The notes under the pieces: model-generated | The model's database searches: none | Seen by the model: the letters and a program-made list of their open reading frames with translations, nothing else | Told to the model about the DNA's origin: nothing | Shown: positions 25,572-35,547 of the stretch, in pieces | Layout: every line of letters starts with the position of its first letter | Position numbering within the stretch: position 1 is the stretch's first letter | NCBI GenBank assembly: GCA_903825645.1 | Contig: CAIKBL010000017.1 | Coordinates: forward strand, 91,782-155,781 | Reading direction: 5' to 3' | Length of the DNA: 64,000 nucleotides | Source: an uncultured Pseudomonadota bacterium | GTDB lineage: Bacteria; Pseudomonadota; Gammaproteobacteria; Ga0077536 | Made by a program: the position numbers and the translations under genes

Positions 25572-26642
25572 ATGTCCCTTGAAAGCCCCATTGGCCCCCT
25601 CGATCGACTCGCCTACGGCCTACGCGGTCATATCAATCGGTTCTCGCACGTGGTCATCAACGTGTCCGATCTAGATCGCGCGGTAGAATTCTATGAACGA
25701 ACCTTTCCGGTTAAACGGCGGCAACGTCTGAACGGCCCGGCGCAGGCGTATCACGGTCTCGGAATCGCACAGGGTCAGTTCGATGGTTGGGTGCTCGAAA
25801 ACAAAAAAGACGCCTCGCCGCCCGGTGATCTGATCGCCGAATTCCCGGCCCGCCTCATGCATCTGGTGGAATGGAAGTCACCCCGCCCCGTGGGAGCTCC
25901 GTATCGCGAAGCCAATCATGTCGGTATTTATCGCCAAAACTCACTCGTCAGCAATCTCGTAGACGCGTACGCCAACGTGATTGCTCATGGCGGTCGGCCC
26001 TATGGGGAGCCGAGCCGAATTGTGCTCACACCAGAAGGTTTTGGCGTGACCGTGTTTGCCTATCGAGATCCGGACGGCAGTACACTCGAAATGATCGGGG
26101 CGGAAGATCCGGCAGGGAAAATTATCTATCCCGGGATGATGCATCATTGCAACCTGAACGTACGGAATCTGGAGCGTTCTTATCGCTTCTACCACGACAC
26201 CCTCGGACTTGACCCGACGGCTTACCTCGCACCGGCCATTCAACCCGCAGCCAATGGTTCGCTCGGCGATGCACTCCGCAATCCGGACGGCAGTGAATTC
26301 AATGAAGGACATATGCGTTTTGCCGCGACCCTGATGGGGGTTCGCTCCGACTCTCGCAGTCCGATCGATGTCTTGGAATGGGCCGTACCGAAACCCTACG
26401 GGGCTCCCTATCCGTGCGCAAATCATCTCGGCATCATTCGGGTCGGACTCGAAGTTGACGATATCGTCGCCGCGCGTCAGCGGCTACTACTGACCGGACA
26501 CTCTCCCGTGGGGCCCGTTGAAACTTGGGATATGGGCGAATTCGGGACCCGCAAGGTGGTCATCTTCGAAGATCCAGACGGCATCATGCTAGAACTCATC
26601 GAACAGCAAACGCTACCCGACAGTCGTCCACCTTTCGCCTGA
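25572..26642 (+). CDS. Two-domain VOC/extradiol-type dioxygenase family protein
   Basis: 356 residues from the ATG at 25572, which has AAGGAAG upstream. Two vicinal-oxygen-chelate modules are visible. The first starts with SHVVINVSDLDRAVEFYERTF and the second with HHCNLNVRNLERSYRFYHDTLGL. Paired modules are the architecture of type I extradiol ring-cleavage dioxygenases and of some hydrolases and isomerases in catabolism. Candidate metal ligands are the His at the start of each module and the Glu in each final strand (GSTLEMIG, GIMLELIEQ). It ends three bases from the convergent acyl-CoA ligase. Ring cleavage fits the neighbourhood but is inferred. Confidence 0.82.
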   Translation: MSLESPIGPLDRLAYGLRGHINRFSHVVINVSDLDRAVEFYERTFPVKRRQRLNGPAQAYHGLGIAQGQFDGWVLENKKDASPPGDLIAEFPARLMHLVEWKSPRPVGAPYREANHVGIYRQNSLVSNLVDAYANVIAHGGRPYGEPSRIVLTPEGFGVTVFAYRDPDGSTLEMIGAEDPAGKIIYPGMMHHCNLNVRNLERSYRFYHDTLGLDPTAYLAPAIQPAANGSLGDALRNPDGSEFNEGHMRFAATLMGVRSDSRSPIDVLEWAVPKPYGAPYPCANHLGIIRVGLEVDDIVAARQRLLLTGHSPVGPVETWDMGEFGTRKVVIFEDPDGIMLELIEQQTLPDSRPPFA

Positions 26643-26644
26643 TC

Positions 26645-28222
26645 TCAGCTCCCAAACAGCGCCGCGAGCCGATTGCGTTGTAGCTTGCCGGTGGTGGTGA
26701 GTGGCAGTGTGGCGGCCTCGACAAAGCGGTAGTGCCGGGGGATCTTGTAGGCGGCCAGCACACCCTGACAATGCGCCCGTAATGCGTCGGCATCCGCCTG
26801 GTGCCCACTGCACAACACGATGACCGCGGCGAGGGCCTCATCAAGCCGTGCATCCGGGATCCCGGTCACAAACGCGAGTTCTACCGATGGATGGGTGACC
26901 AAAATCTCTTCTACCTCGGCTGGAGCCACATTTATTCCGCCGGTTTTGACCATTTCCTTCAGGCGTCCGCGGTAGTGCAGATAGCCTTCGGCGTTCACAA
27001 ACCCCAGATCGCCGCTACGAAACCAGCCGTCTGCCGTAAAAGCCTCTGCCGTGCGGACCGCATCCTGCCAATAGCCCGGCATTACGTTGCCGCGAATTTG
27101 GATTTCGCCGGCGGTTCCGGACGTCTGCTCCGTACCGGTGTTCGGATCGACGATCCGAATCTGGTTGCCCGCCAGTGGCTGACCGACGGTCTCAAGCCGG
27201 CGCACAAGGGGAAGATGAGCATCGGTCACGTTACTGTTCCCGTAGGTTTCCGTGAGTCCATAGACATTGCAGATCTGTTGGGCACCAAGGTCGACTACCC
27301 GCTGCACCTGTCCTGGCAACCCGATGGTCACGCCCGTGCGCAGGGATGACAAATCACGCTGCGGCCGGTCCGGATGTTCAGCCAAGGCAAGGGCCATATT
27401 CGGCGTCCCGTAGAATACCGTGCAGCGTTCCGCTTCGATAATTCGCAAGGCCTCTCCTGCGTCGAAGTGAGGCTGCAGCACGATGGTGCCGCCGTGCGTG
27501 ATCACGGCGAACACTGCGTTCACACAAGCCAGCGACCAGAAGAGCGATACCGCCAACCAGAGACGGTCATCGGACACGAGATGTTGGCGCTCGCCAATCT
27601 CCCACATATTGTCGATAAGCCCGCAGTGCAGAAGCGGGACGCCCTTGGGCAACGCGGTTGAACCGGAGGTATACAGCAAGCAGGCGACGTCTTCGGGACT
27701 CACGCCCTCTGCGGTAGCCCGCATCACCGACGGGTCGACGGCCGCGCGCGCCAAAAAGGCGGCATAGTCGGTACATTCAGCGGAGGAGAGCTCCCCTAAG
27801 GCGATGACTTCCCGCAAGCAGGGCAAGCCCTGTCCGAGGACTCGCGCCTCGGCGAGCAGCGCACCGAAGTCTCGATCCTTGAACTGCGGCGAGAGGAACA
27901 GCATCACGGTTTCCGAATGCTCCAGCTGGTAAGCCAGTTCACGCGCGATAGACCACGTATTCAGTCCCACCGTGATGGCACCAAGCGACATGATGGCAAA
28001 GTCTAATAGTAGCCATTCCGCCTGATTTCCGGCGAGGATACCGACCCGATCGCCATGCCGGATCCCGGAGCCGTGCAGCGCGCGAGCGCACTGCTCAACG
28101 TCGGTGAGGAGCGCGTGATAAGTCCAGTGGCGCTCACCATCGATAATGGCCAGGTGTGCGGGGGCACGATGCGCAATTTCCCGCAAAAGAGTCGGCACAG
28201 TTCGGCTGGAGGGTTTGTTCAT
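26645..28222 (-). CDS. AMP-dependent acyl-CoA synthetase/ligase
   Basis: 525 residues from the ATG at 28222. The adenylation signature LLYTSGSTALPKG is present (the usual TTG-x-PKG loop has Ala in place of Gly). So are NVYGLTETYGN, DGWFRSGDLGFVN and the C-terminal catalytic Lys region TGKLQRNRL. The family activates a carboxylic acid with ATP to an acyl-AMP and then the CoA thioester. Nothing points to chain length or aromaticity. It is convergent with the VOC gene and divergent from the DUF1643 gene. It probably activates a product of the surrounding oxidation steps. Confidence 0.93.
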   Translation of the reverse strand: MNKPSSRTVPTLLREIAHRAPAHLAIIDGERHWTYHALLTDVEQCARALHGSGIRHGDRVGILAGNQAEWLLLDFAIMSLGAITVGLNTWSIARELAYQLEHSETVMLFLSPQFKDRDFGALLAEARVLGQGLPCLREVIALGELSSAECTDYAAFLARAAVDPSVMRATAEGVSPEDVACLLYTSGSTALPKGVPLLHCGLIDNMWEIGERQHLVSDDRLWLAVSLFWSLACVNAVFAVITHGGTIVLQPHFDAGEALRIIEAERCTVFYGTPNMALALAEHPDRPQRDLSSLRTGVTIGLPGQVQRVVDLGAQQICNVYGLTETYGNSNVTDAHLPLVRRLETVGQPLAGNQIRIVDPNTGTEQTSGTAGEIQIRGNVMPGYWQDAVRTAEAFTADGWFRSGDLGFVNAEGYLHYRGRLKEMVKTGGINVAPAEVEEILVTHPSVELAFVTGIPDARLDEALAAVIVLCSGHQADADALRAHCQGVLAAYKIPRHYRFVEAATLPLTTTGKLQRNRLAALFGS

Positions 28223-28327
28223 GGCACGCTGCTTGCTCTGCCGAGGGAAGATCACAACGTTTCCCGCGACAATTTGTTGGTAAGATGTTGGCCCCGTCGA
28301 TTGAACGCAGATAGCGCCGCGGAGTCA

Positions 28328-28831
28328 ATGTCCTCCCCCATCAAGTGCACGTTTTCGCCCTGCCGGGAATACCGCTATACTTGGGAATACGAGTGGGATC
28401 GGGTCAGCCGACCCTGCGCGTTCATCGGCCTCAACCCCTCTACCGCCGATGAAGACGGTCCCGATCCGACCGTGCGGCGCTGCATCAATTTTGCCCGTGA
28501 TTGGGGTTATGGCAGTCTGCTCATGCTCAATATTTTCAGCTATCGGGCGACTGAACGGGCACGCATGCGGGCGCACCTGGCGCCAATCGCGCCGCCCGCG
28601 ACGCCCACGCGGAACGACCACTATTTGCGCCGAACCGTGGCACGCGTCGTCCAGGCGGATGGCGTGGTAATCGCAGCCTGGGGGACCGACGGTGCACATC
28701 TGGCCCGGGGGGCTGCGGTACGATCAATGCTCGCGTCGTTTCCGTTGCATCATCTCGTGCTCACGCGCAGTGGCGAGCCAGGACATCCCCTCTATCTCCG
28801 CGGGTCGTTGAAACCGGTGCCCCTGCGCTGA
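28328..28831 (+). CDS. DUF1643 domain-containing protein
   Basis: A 167-residue DUF1643 protein from the ATG at 28328. Recognisable family strings are FIGLNPSTADEDGPDPTVRRC, FARDWGYGSLLMLNIFSYRAT, then ARGAAVRSML and the ending HPLYLRGSLKP. The function of the family is unknown; members are small cytoplasmic proteins scattered in bacteria and phages. The gene is divergent from the acyl-CoA ligase with about 105 bases between starts, and is followed 82 bases later by an alpha/beta hydrolase. Nothing in its context ties it to the catabolic genes. Confidence 0.88.
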   Translation: MSSPIKCTFSPCREYRYTWEYEWDRVSRPCAFIGLNPSTADEDGPDPTVRRCINFARDWGYGSLLMLNIFSYRATERARMRAHLAPIAPPATPTRNDHYLRRTVARVVQADGVVIAAWGTDGAHLARGAAVRSMLASFPLHHLVLTRSGEPGHPLYLRGSLKPVPLR

Positions 28832-28913
28832 GCCGCGCTTCAAGTCGACGCGCTTTGCCCCCATGGGCCATCTGCTCTAGGCTTGCCTCATTTTCCAATA
28901 ATCAGAGTCCGTC

Positions 28914-29795
28914 ATGATCGCTACCAGCACCGGCCCCACTTCACATACCTATTTTTCTCAGCGGCTGCGGCTACATTATGTAGACTGGGGCAATCCGAGC
29001 GCACCGCCGTTGCTGCTGATTCACGGCGGACGGGATCACTGCCGCAGCTGGGACTGGATAGCGACGACGCTGAGAGACCGCTGGCATGTCATCGCCCCGG
29101 ATCTTCGTGGGCATGGCGATAGCCAGTGGTCCGCCGAGGGCAGCTATCGGATGGACAGCTATATTTATGATCTCGCGCAGCTGATCCATCAGCAGCAACT
29201 CGCCCCAGTCACCATCATCTCTCACTCGCTGGGCGGCAATATTGCGCTTCGCTACACCGGCATCTATCCCGAGACCGTGCGTAAACTGGTGGCTATCGAA
29301 GGGTTGGGTGCATCACCGCGAACGGTCGCCGAACGTGCAAAGCTCCCGTTGGATCAAAGAATGCAGGCGTGGCTGGGTGAGCAGCGGGAATTTTCTGGAC
29401 GGCTACCGCGACGCTACCCGTCCATCGAAGAAGCCTTCAAACGGATGCAGGGCGAAAACAAACATCTGTCGCCTACCCGAGCACGCCACCTCACCGAGCA
29501 TGGGGTTAATCAGAACGAAGACGGGACGTTCTCCTGGAAATTCGATAACTACGTCCGCTCCTGGCCCGCGTATGACATGGCCACAACGGAGGTCGAACAA
29601 CTGTGGAGCAACATCACTTGCCCAACCCTTCTCGTTTACGGCAAAGAAAGCGGCGCCTCGGATCCGTCGCTTGATGGTCGTGCCCGCCACTTCCGGCAGG
29701 CAAGCGTCGTGACCTTTGACCAGGCTGGTCATTGGGTCCATCACGACCAATTCGAGGGTTTCCTTAAGCTCGCCCGCGAATTCATCGCCGATTAA
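28914..29795 (+). CDS. Alpha/beta hydrolase
   Basis: 293 residues with the alpha/beta-hydrolase layout. The oxyanion HGGRDHCRSWD is near residue 38, the nucleophile elbow SHSLGG near residue 105, and a late GHWVHHD provides the catalytic His. DLRGHGDS is the usual second-strand motif. The cap region (residues about 130-210) is charged and does not point to a known subfamily; epoxide hydrolase, esterase or C-C hydrolase activity are all possible. There is no signal peptide, so it is cytoplasmic. It converges with the Hcp-like gene 22 bases downstream. Confidence 0.9.
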   Translation: MIATSTGPTSHTYFSQRLRLHYVDWGNPSAPPLLLIHGGRDHCRSWDWIATTLRDRWHVIAPDLRGHGDSQWSAEGSYRMDSYIYDLAQLIHQQQLAPVTIISHSLGGNIALRYTGIYPETVRKLVAIEGLGASPRTVAERAKLPLDQRMQAWLGEQREFSGRLPRRYPSIEEAFKRMQGENKHLSPTRARHLTEHGVNQNEDGTFSWKFDNYVRSWPAYDMATTEVEQLWSNITCPTLLVYGKESGASDPSLDGRARHFRQASVVTFDQAGHWVHHDQFEGFLKLAREFIAD

Positions 29796-29816
29796 TAGTG
29801 TTGCCTTGGGCCCCGG

Positions 29817-30302
29817 TTAGGCTATGGATCCTGCCGGCATAGCCCAGTCAAAGGTGTAGGTGGCGAGGGGTCGGGGGGCCCCCGCTGCCCCGATGTCACT
29901 GTATTGATGGTATTCGTATCGAACCTTGCCAAAACGCAGGGTGATGGTTTCCCGAAACACGCTTTCCTCGAGCCCCCCCCCAGTACTGATCCGCATCACC
30001 TGCACGTCCTCTAGGGTGAGCGCGAGGTACTTTTGGGGAACGTCGCGTTTGCCCAGATTAGGAATAATACTAAGCTCCGCGACACGCACGATCGTCGCCG
30101 CTGTACACAGGGTCATCAGCACGGCGCTATCGGGACCGACGGTCTTGACCAGCGAGAGTTGGTTGACGCCCTCGCCAAGCGCGTCCCCGGCACGGGGCGC
30201 TAGATCCCATTGGTACGAGAGGCAGTCTGCCCACCCCTTGTGACTGTAATTGAGGGTCCCGCCTTCGACCCCCTCCATGCGGAAAAACATCTCGACCGAC
30301 AT
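29817..30302 (-). CDS. Hcp-family (type VI secretion tube-like) protein, orphan
   Basis: 161 residues from the ATG at 30302. The sheet-forming pattern of Hcp1 proteins is visible: FRMEGVEGGTLNYSHKGWADCLSYQW at the start, LVKTVGPDSAVLM, YLALTLEDVQVMRIS, and an ending with FGKVRYEYHQYS and TYTFDW. Hcp hexamers form the type VI secretion tube, but no other T6SS gene (TssB/C, ClpV, VgrG) lies in this window. It could be a remnant, an orphan effector carrier or a non-T6SS relative. It is flanked by unrelated catabolic genes. Confidence 0.8.
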   Translation of the reverse strand: MSVEMFFRMEGVEGGTLNYSHKGWADCLSYQWDLAPRAGDALGEGVNQLSLVKTVGPDSAVLMTLCTAATIVRVAELSIIPNLGKRDVPQKYLALTLEDVQVMRISTGGGLEESVFRETITLRFGKVRYEYHQYSDIGAAGAPRPLATYTFDWAMPAGSIA

Positions 30303-30523
30303 GCAATGGTCCTCTGGCTGGGATGCCGCCCCCATCCGGATAAATCGAGAGCACCCGGCGGGCGGGCCGGTTGAGCACCCAAGGTGGTTAAGCCGAGGCC
30401 CACCAAGTCTGGGGGGCCTGCAGGGGGGATACAAGGACAAGTCGCGCCGCCAGCGCAACCGATGCACGCACGCCGCGGTTTCTCTATGATGTCAGCGTGA
30501 TTTTGACACCGGGAGCGTTAGAC

Positions 30524-31957
30524 GTGTCTGATTTGACCACAATGGATGCCATGGCCCAGGCCGACCTGGTCCGGCAAGGCAAAGTCTCGGCGCTAGAACT
30601 GGTCGATGCGGCTATCGCACGTGTCGAGCGGGTGAATCCAACCGTGAACGCGGTCGTACACACGATGTTCGAGCAAGCGCGCCGCGCCGCCCGCAGGCCC
30701 CTCGCCGAGGTTCCCTTCGCGGGCGTCCCCTTCCTGGTCAAGGATTTTCTCGCGGAGGTGGCCGACGAGCCCTTCACGGAAGGCTCCGCCTATTTGCGCG
30801 GCTACATCCCTGCGCTCGATAGCGAACTCATCGCCCGTTACCGTCGCGCAGGACTCCTGATCATCGGCAAGACGAATACGCCTGAGTTGGCGGTTGGTCC
30901 GACCACCGAACCCCGTCTGTTCGGCCCAACGCGAAATCCCTGGGATACGAGCCGTACCGCTGGTGGTTCAAGTGGGGGGGCCGCCGTCGCGGTCGCGGCG
31001 GGCATAGTCCCGATGGCCCACGCCAGCGATGCAGGCGGATCCATTCGGGTACCGGCCGCCTGCACAGGAGTCTTCGGCCTCAAACCAACGCGAGCGCGCA
31101 ACCCGCTCGGGCCTCACTACGGCGACTTGATGAGTGGTCTACTGGCTGAGCACGCGCTGACCCGAACGGTTCGGGACAGCGCCGCGCTGCTCGATGCCAC
31201 CGCCGGACCCGATCTCGGCGACCCTTACCATGCGCCGCCCCCCGCCAGACCCTTTCTCCAGGAAATCGGCGCGCCCGTGGGTCGGCTGCGGATCGCGTTT
31301 TCGACGCGCACGATTACGGGTGCAGAGATCGCGCCTGATTGCGTCGCTGCCGTCACCGATGCGGCAACGCTGTGTGCAGCGTTGGGACATGAGGTGGTCG
31401 AAATCGCGCCTAAAATCGATCCGGAGCAGTTTTTTCTCGCCTTCACCAAAGTCCTCGCCGCTGGTTTTACCTGGGCCATCGAGGACTGGACGCGACGGCT
31501 CGGACGCGCGCCCCTTGAAACAGAATTCGAGCCGTTCGTGTGGGCCTTCACCGGTCGCGGACGCGAGTTGAGCGCGCCGGATTATTTACTGGCGCTGCAA
31601 GATCTCCAGCAAATCTCGCGGACCGTCGCACGCTTCTTTGTTCACCACGACATCTGGCTTACGCCGATGCTGGGTGAACCTCCTGTCCCGCTAGGCACCT
31701 TCGCCTACTCACCGGGGACTGATCCCTTCGAATTGAGGCGCCAGATGGCCCGTTTTACGCCGTTTTCCTATTTCGCGAATGCCACTGGTCAACCCGCCAT
31801 GTCCGTCCCGACCTACTGGACAGCCGGGGGATTGCCCGTTGGCAATCAATACATCGGACGCTTCGGCGACGAAGCCACGTTGTTCCGGCTCGCGGCTCAA
31901 ATTGAATCCGCACGTCCATGGGCCGCGCGCCAACCGGCTGTGTGGGCCGGCCAATGA
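30524..31957 (+). CDS. Amidase signature family enzyme (GatA-like fold)
   Basis: 477 residues from the GTG at 30524, which has GGGAG eight bases upstream; an in-frame GTG at 30497 is an alternative. The amidase signature is intact: the catalytic Lys lies in GVPFLVKDF, with [16 protein letters not shown] and the Ser nucleophile region [20 protein letters not shown]. Such enzymes hydrolyse amides or nitrile-derived amides to acids. The stop overlaps the Rieske oxygenase start (ATGA), so translation is coupled. The amidase probably feeds the following oxygenase with an acid, but this is inferred from layout. Confidence 0.92.
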   Translation: MSDLTTMDAMAQADLVRQGKVSALELVDAAIARVERVNPTVNAVVHTMFEQARRAARRPLAEVPFAGVPFLVKDFLAEVADEPFTEGSAYLRGYIPALDSELIARYRRAGLLIIGKTNTPELAVGPTTEPRLFGPTRNPWDTSRTAGGSSGGAAVAVAAGIVPMAHASDAGGSIRVPAACTGVFGLKPTRARNPLGPHYGDLMSGLLAEHALTRTVRDSAALLDATAGPDLGDPYHAPPPARPFLQEIGAPVGRLRIAFSTRTITGAEIAPDCVAAVTDAATLCAALGHEVVEIAPKIDPEQFFLAFTKVLAAGFTWAIEDWTRRLGRAPLETEFEPFVWAFTGRGRELSAPDYLLALQDLQQISRTVARFFVHHDIWLTPMLGEPPVPLGTFAYSPGTDPFELRRQMARFTPFSYFANATGQPAMSVPTYWTAGGLPVGNQYIGRFGDEATLFRLAAQIESARPWAARQPAVWAGQ

Positions 31958-33147
31958 GCATCGGCACCCCCATGAATGCTGCCCTGGCGACGCTATTTGA
32001 GCGCATGCTGGATGAAATGGACCAATCCGAAAGCATGGAATGGGATGCCACTGAAAGTGTGCTCCCGACGGCTGTGTACCATGATCCCGCCGTCCTCGCG
32101 CAAGAGACAGAACACCTGTTCAAACGAATGCCACTCTGTCTGGGTCATGCGGATCAACTCCCTGCGCCGGGAAACATGCTGGCCCGCGACTTGTTCGGCC
32201 TCCCCCTCTTATTGGTGCGTAATCGCGAGGGCGAAATCAACGTCTTTTTGAATGTGTGCCGGCACCGCGGGGCGCGACTCGTCGCGGGCGAAAACAGGGT
32301 GTGCCAGCACAGCACACTCTCCTGCCCCTATCACGCATGGACCTACGATTTGAACGGCGTCCTTCGTGGGATTCCAGGCGCCGAGGGATTCCCGAACCTC
32401 GACAAAGCCACCCGCAGCTTGCGACGACTGCCTGCGACCGTACGCCACGGCCTGATTTGGGTAAGCTTAGATCCTGCGGCGACGCTCGATGTGGCGGGTT
32501 TCCTGGGCGGCCTTGACGAAGATCTGACTGCGCTTGATCTGGGATCGCATCGATTTTTTCGCCAACATGCGCGCCGACGTGCGATCAACTGGAAGCTGAT
32601 GATGGACGCCTTCCAGGAGGTGTACCACATCAAGCGCCTGCACGCTTCGACCATCGCCCCCTTTTTTCTCGACATGAAAGCCGCTGGTGAAGGCGTCGGC
32701 CTGCATACGCGTATCCTGGTCGGACGCGAAACACTCGCCCAAGCCCGCCAGCTCCCCCGCGAGGCCTGGAGTCTGCGGCAACATGCCACGCTCACCCATG
32801 TCATCTTCCCTAATAGCCTGATTATTTATCATCCGGATTCCACGAGTCACATGGGGATGTTTCCAGTAGGCCCGGAAGAAATTGAGTTTGTCCACACGAT
32901 GTTCACACCGCATGCGCCGCGGGATGCCAAGGAACTTGCCCATTGGGACCGAACTTTCGAGATGATCGATGCAGGCGTATTCGGCGCCGAAGATCTCTAT
33001 ATATCGGAACAAATCCAGCTCGGCATCAAGGCCGGGGCCAATGATGATTTAGTGCTTGGGCGCTTCGAACAGCATCTTCGTCGCTTCCACGGACACATCA
33101 AGACTATTCTCGAGGCAGCATCCGCCAAGGCGGAAAGGAGCACTTAA
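31954..33147 (+). CDS. Rieske aromatic ring-hydroxylating oxygenase, alpha subunit
   Basis: 397 residues. The Rieske [2Fe-2S] site is CRHRGARLV followed by CPYHAWTYDL (CxH, then CxxH). The catalytic iron site region is DAFQEVYHIKRLHAS. This is the oxygenase alpha architecture that inserts O2 into aromatic or alkyl substrates or demethylates them. No beta subunit, ferredoxin or ferredoxin reductase is encoded next to it, so electrons must come from elsewhere and the enzyme may be a homotrimer. It overlaps the amidase upstream by four bases and the reductase-like gene downstream by one base. Expression of the three is therefore tightly coupled. Confidence 0.92.
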   Translation: MSIGTPMNAALATLFERMLDEMDQSESMEWDATESVLPTAVYHDPAVLAQETEHLFKRMPLCLGHADQLPAPGNMLARDLFGLPLLLVRNREGEINVFLNVCRHRGARLVAGENRVCQHSTLSCPYHAWTYDLNGVLRGIPGAEGFPNLDKATRSLRRLPATVRHGLIWVSLDPAATLDVAGFLGGLDEDLTALDLGSHRFFRQHARRRAINWKLMMDAFQEVYHIKRLHASTIAPFFLDMKAAGEGVGLHTRILVGRETLAQARQLPREAWSLRQHATLTHVIFPNSLIIYHPDSTSHMGMFPVGPEEIEFVHTMFTPHAPRDAKELAHWDRTFEMIDAGVFGAEDLYISEQIQLGIKAGANDDLVLGRFEQHLRRFHGHIKTILEAASAKAERST

Positions 33148-34145
33148 TGAAAGCCATCGTCAGCGAAGTCGTGGGGGGACCCGACACACTGGTCTTACGG
33201 GAGTTACCCGCACCCACCCCGGGGAACGGGGAAGTATTAATCCGGGTACACGCATGCGGCGTCAACTATCCTGATACCCTCATGCTCGAGGATAAGTATC
33301 AGTTTCGGCCAACGCGTCCCTTCGCGCCCGGTGGCGAAGTCGCCGGCGAAATCCTCGCCGTCGGTGACGGGGTATCAGAATTCGCCGTTGGCGCCCGCGT
33401 GATCGCGCTGGTCGGCTACGGCGGCATGGCCGAACAGGTGGTCGCCAAAGCCACCAAGTGTCTCCCCATGCCGGAAGGCATGCCTTTCCAGGAAGCCGCC
33501 GCGTTCATTTTTACCTACGGAACCTCTTATCACGCCCTCAAGCAACGTGCCGCACTGCAGCCGGGTGATACGCTACTCGTACTCGGCGCCGCTGGTGGTG
33601 TCGGGCTAGCGGCGGTGGAACTCGGCGTAGCAATGGGTGCTCGTGTGATCGCCGCCGTATCCAGCGCCGAAAAAGCGGCGCTCGCTAAAGCGCACGGCGC
33701 AGCGGCCACTGTCATCTACCCGCGGGGGCCCTTCGACAAGGACGGTACACGAGCCCTCGCTGATCTTTTTAAGGAAGCCTGTGGCAAAGAGGGCGCGAAT
33801 GTCATCTACGACGCCGTCGGTGGGGATTACGCAGAGGCCGCCTTGCGGGCAATCGCGTGGGAAGGCCGTTTTCTGGTGGTCGGCTTTCCGGCAGGGATCC
33901 CGCGCATCGCCCTCAACCTCGCATTGCTCAAAGGGTGCCAGATTGTGGGCGTCTTTTGGGGCGCTTATACCGAACGCGCCGTCATCCAAAATGCGCAGAA
34001 CAACCGAGAGCTGATCGACTTGTATAGTCGTGGAAAAATTAAGCCACACGTTTCAATGTGCGTGCCCCTCGCCGAAGCCGGTCGTGCAATCCAGGAACTG
34101 GCCGACCGCCGGGCGCTCGGCAAGATCGTCGTCACGCTCAACTAG
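33147..34145 (+). CDS. MDR-family NAD(P)H:quinone oxidoreductase / zinc-free alcohol dehydrogenase
   Basis: 332 residues of the medium-chain dehydrogenase/reductase superfamily, quinone oxidoreductase branch. It opens MKAIVSEVVGGPDTLVLRE, has GGEVAGEILAVGDGVSEF, and the nucleotide-binding loop VLGAAGGVGLAAVELGVAMG. The structural and catalytic zinc cysteines of classical alcohol dehydrogenases are absent. Its start shares one base with the Rieske stop. It might reduce a quinone or enoyl intermediate made by the pathway. It does not look like a Rieske electron-transfer reductase, as no FAD or ferredoxin domain is present. Confidence 0.9.
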   Translation: MKAIVSEVVGGPDTLVLRELPAPTPGNGEVLIRVHACGVNYPDTLMLEDKYQFRPTRPFAPGGEVAGEILAVGDGVSEFAVGARVIALVGYGGMAEQVVAKATKCLPMPEGMPFQEAAAFIFTYGTSYHALKQRAALQPGDTLLVLGAAGGVGLAAVELGVAMGARVIAAVSSAEKAALAKAHGAAATVIYPRGPFDKDGTRALADLFKEACGKEGANVIYDAVGGDYAEAALRAIAWEGRFLVVGFPAGIPRIALNLALLKGCQIVGVFWGAYTERAVIQNAQNNRELIDLYSRGKIKPHVSMCVPLAEAGRAIQELADRRALGKIVVTLN

Positions 34146-34249
34146 TCCGATACGGCGGGTGGCACAGCACCCGCAACTAACCCGGGCATCGCCAGCTGGA
34201 GACAGCTACACTGTGGCATCACGTTGCTAACCGAGGAGGCGAAAAACTC

Positions 34250-35536
34250 ATGGCGTCATCGATCACAAATGCCGGCACCCGCGAGATAGAAACTTCCTCG
34301 GCACGATATCTGCGGGGGAAATACGCGATTTGCGGCGTGGGCGAAACGACCTACCGTCGTGGATCTGATCAGACCACCCGTTCACTGGCGACTTGGGCAG
34401 TCGGCAATGCGATGGCCGACGCCGGGATGACGGCAACAGACGTCGACGGCATGCTCAGTTATTCCAATAACGATTCCACCTTCGCGCCGATTGTCGCCAA
34501 CGATCTGGGGATCCGCCTTAATTTTTATACCGACATCTACGGTGGCGGCTCGTCGACAGAATGTTTGATCGGTATCGCCATCGGCGTCATCGAAGCGGGC
34601 ATGTGTAAGACGGTCGCGATCTATCGTGCGATGAATGGCTTCTCGCAGGTGCGCATCGGCGGTACCGGCGTACGCTCCGCAGCCCCGATCGTCGGCGATC
34701 AGATTCATCACCGGGCCTACGGCTGGCAAAGCGCGGGCCAAATGTTCGCGCCAACCTTCATGCGCCACATGTACGATTACGGCACTACGTCGGCACAGGT
34801 CGCCGCCGTCAAAGTGGCACACAGCAAGCATGCTTCTAACAACCCAAAAGCGTATTACAAGCAGCGATACACCATTGACGATGTGCTGAGGTCACGGATG
34901 ATTTGCCAGCCTCTACATCTCCTCGACTGCTGCGTCGAAACAGACAATGCAACTTGTATCATTGTGACGCGGCTCGATAGGGCTCGCGACTGCCCGAACC
35001 GGCCCGCCGTTATTCAGGCCGTTGCAGGGCGCGTGTCCAAGCCCCGTGGCGATATTCATCTGCATTATCAATCGGGCCCGATTTCGACGGTAGCTGGCCA
35101 CTATGCTCAGAAAATTCTCTGGCCAAATGCAGGGGTCGGACCGGAGGATATCGATGTCACCGGTTCTTATGATGCATTTACCTTCACGACCATGCTGCAG
35201 CTGGAGGATTATGGTTTCTGTGAAAAAGGGACCGGCGGAGAATATGTGTCCGGCGGCACTATCGAACTCGGCGGCAAGCGCCCAAACAACACTGCGGGTG
35301 GGCATTTATGCGAGGGCTATACGCACGGCATGAATATGGTGATCGAAAACGTGCGCCAGTTGCGCGGAGAGGCCGACGACAGCTGCCCGGTAGGTAACGA
35401 TAGCCGCCGCAAGCATACCTTCAATTACGCCGAAGGCGGTTGTCGACAGGTCCGCAAGGTCGAACTCACCGCCAATCTTGGTTGGGCCCATCCTGGCGCG
35501 GGAAGCGCCATGGTGATGGCCAAAGATCACGCCTAA
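34250..35536 (+). CDS. Thiolase-superfamily, Ltp2-like protein (possible acyl-CoA aldolase)
   Basis: 428 residues of the lipid-transfer-protein/thiolase branch. YGGGSSTECLIGIAIGV sits where thiolases have the nucleophile Cys, and no Cys is at the usual position. Instead the protein has GSYDAFTFTTMLQLEDYGF, the block containing catalytic tyrosine in Ltp2-type retro-aldolases, and ends TANLGWAHPGAGSAMV. In steroid degradation Ltp2 works with a DUF35 protein to cleave a hydroxyacyl-CoA side chain, and a DUF35 gene follows 11 bases downstream. Aldolase is therefore the better guess over thiolase, at moderate confidence. Confidence 0.78.
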   Translation: MASSITNAGTREIETSSARYLRGKYAICGVGETTYRRGSDQTTRSLATWAVGNAMADAGMTATDVDGMLSYSNNDSTFAPIVANDLGIRLNFYTDIYGGGSSTECLIGIAIGVIEAGMCKTVAIYRAMNGFSQVRIGGTGVRSAAPIVGDQIHHRAYGWQSAGQMFAPTFMRHMYDYGTTSAQVAAVKVAHSKHASNNPKAYYKQRYTIDDVLRSRMICQPLHLLDCCVETDNATCIIVTRLDRARDCPNRPAVIQAVAGRVSKPRGDIHLHYQSGPISTVAGHYAQKILWPNAGVGPEDIDVTGSYDAFTFTTMLQLEDYGFCEKGTGGEYVSGGTIELGGKRPNNTAGGHLCEGYTHGMNMVIENVRQLRGEADDSCPVGNDSRRKHTFNYAEGGCRQVRKVELTANLGWAHPGAGSAMVMAKDHA

Positions 35537-35547
35537 GGAGAACAAAA

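Noticed and set aside
26801..27349. 182-codon plus-strand ORF
   Set aside because: It is antisense to the acyl-CoA ligase, whose motifs occupy the opposite strand.
26645..28222. rpfB-type ligase of the DSF system
   Set aside because: It is a generic acyl-CoA ligase 35 kb from rpfF among unrelated catabolic genes, so linkage to signalling is not supported.
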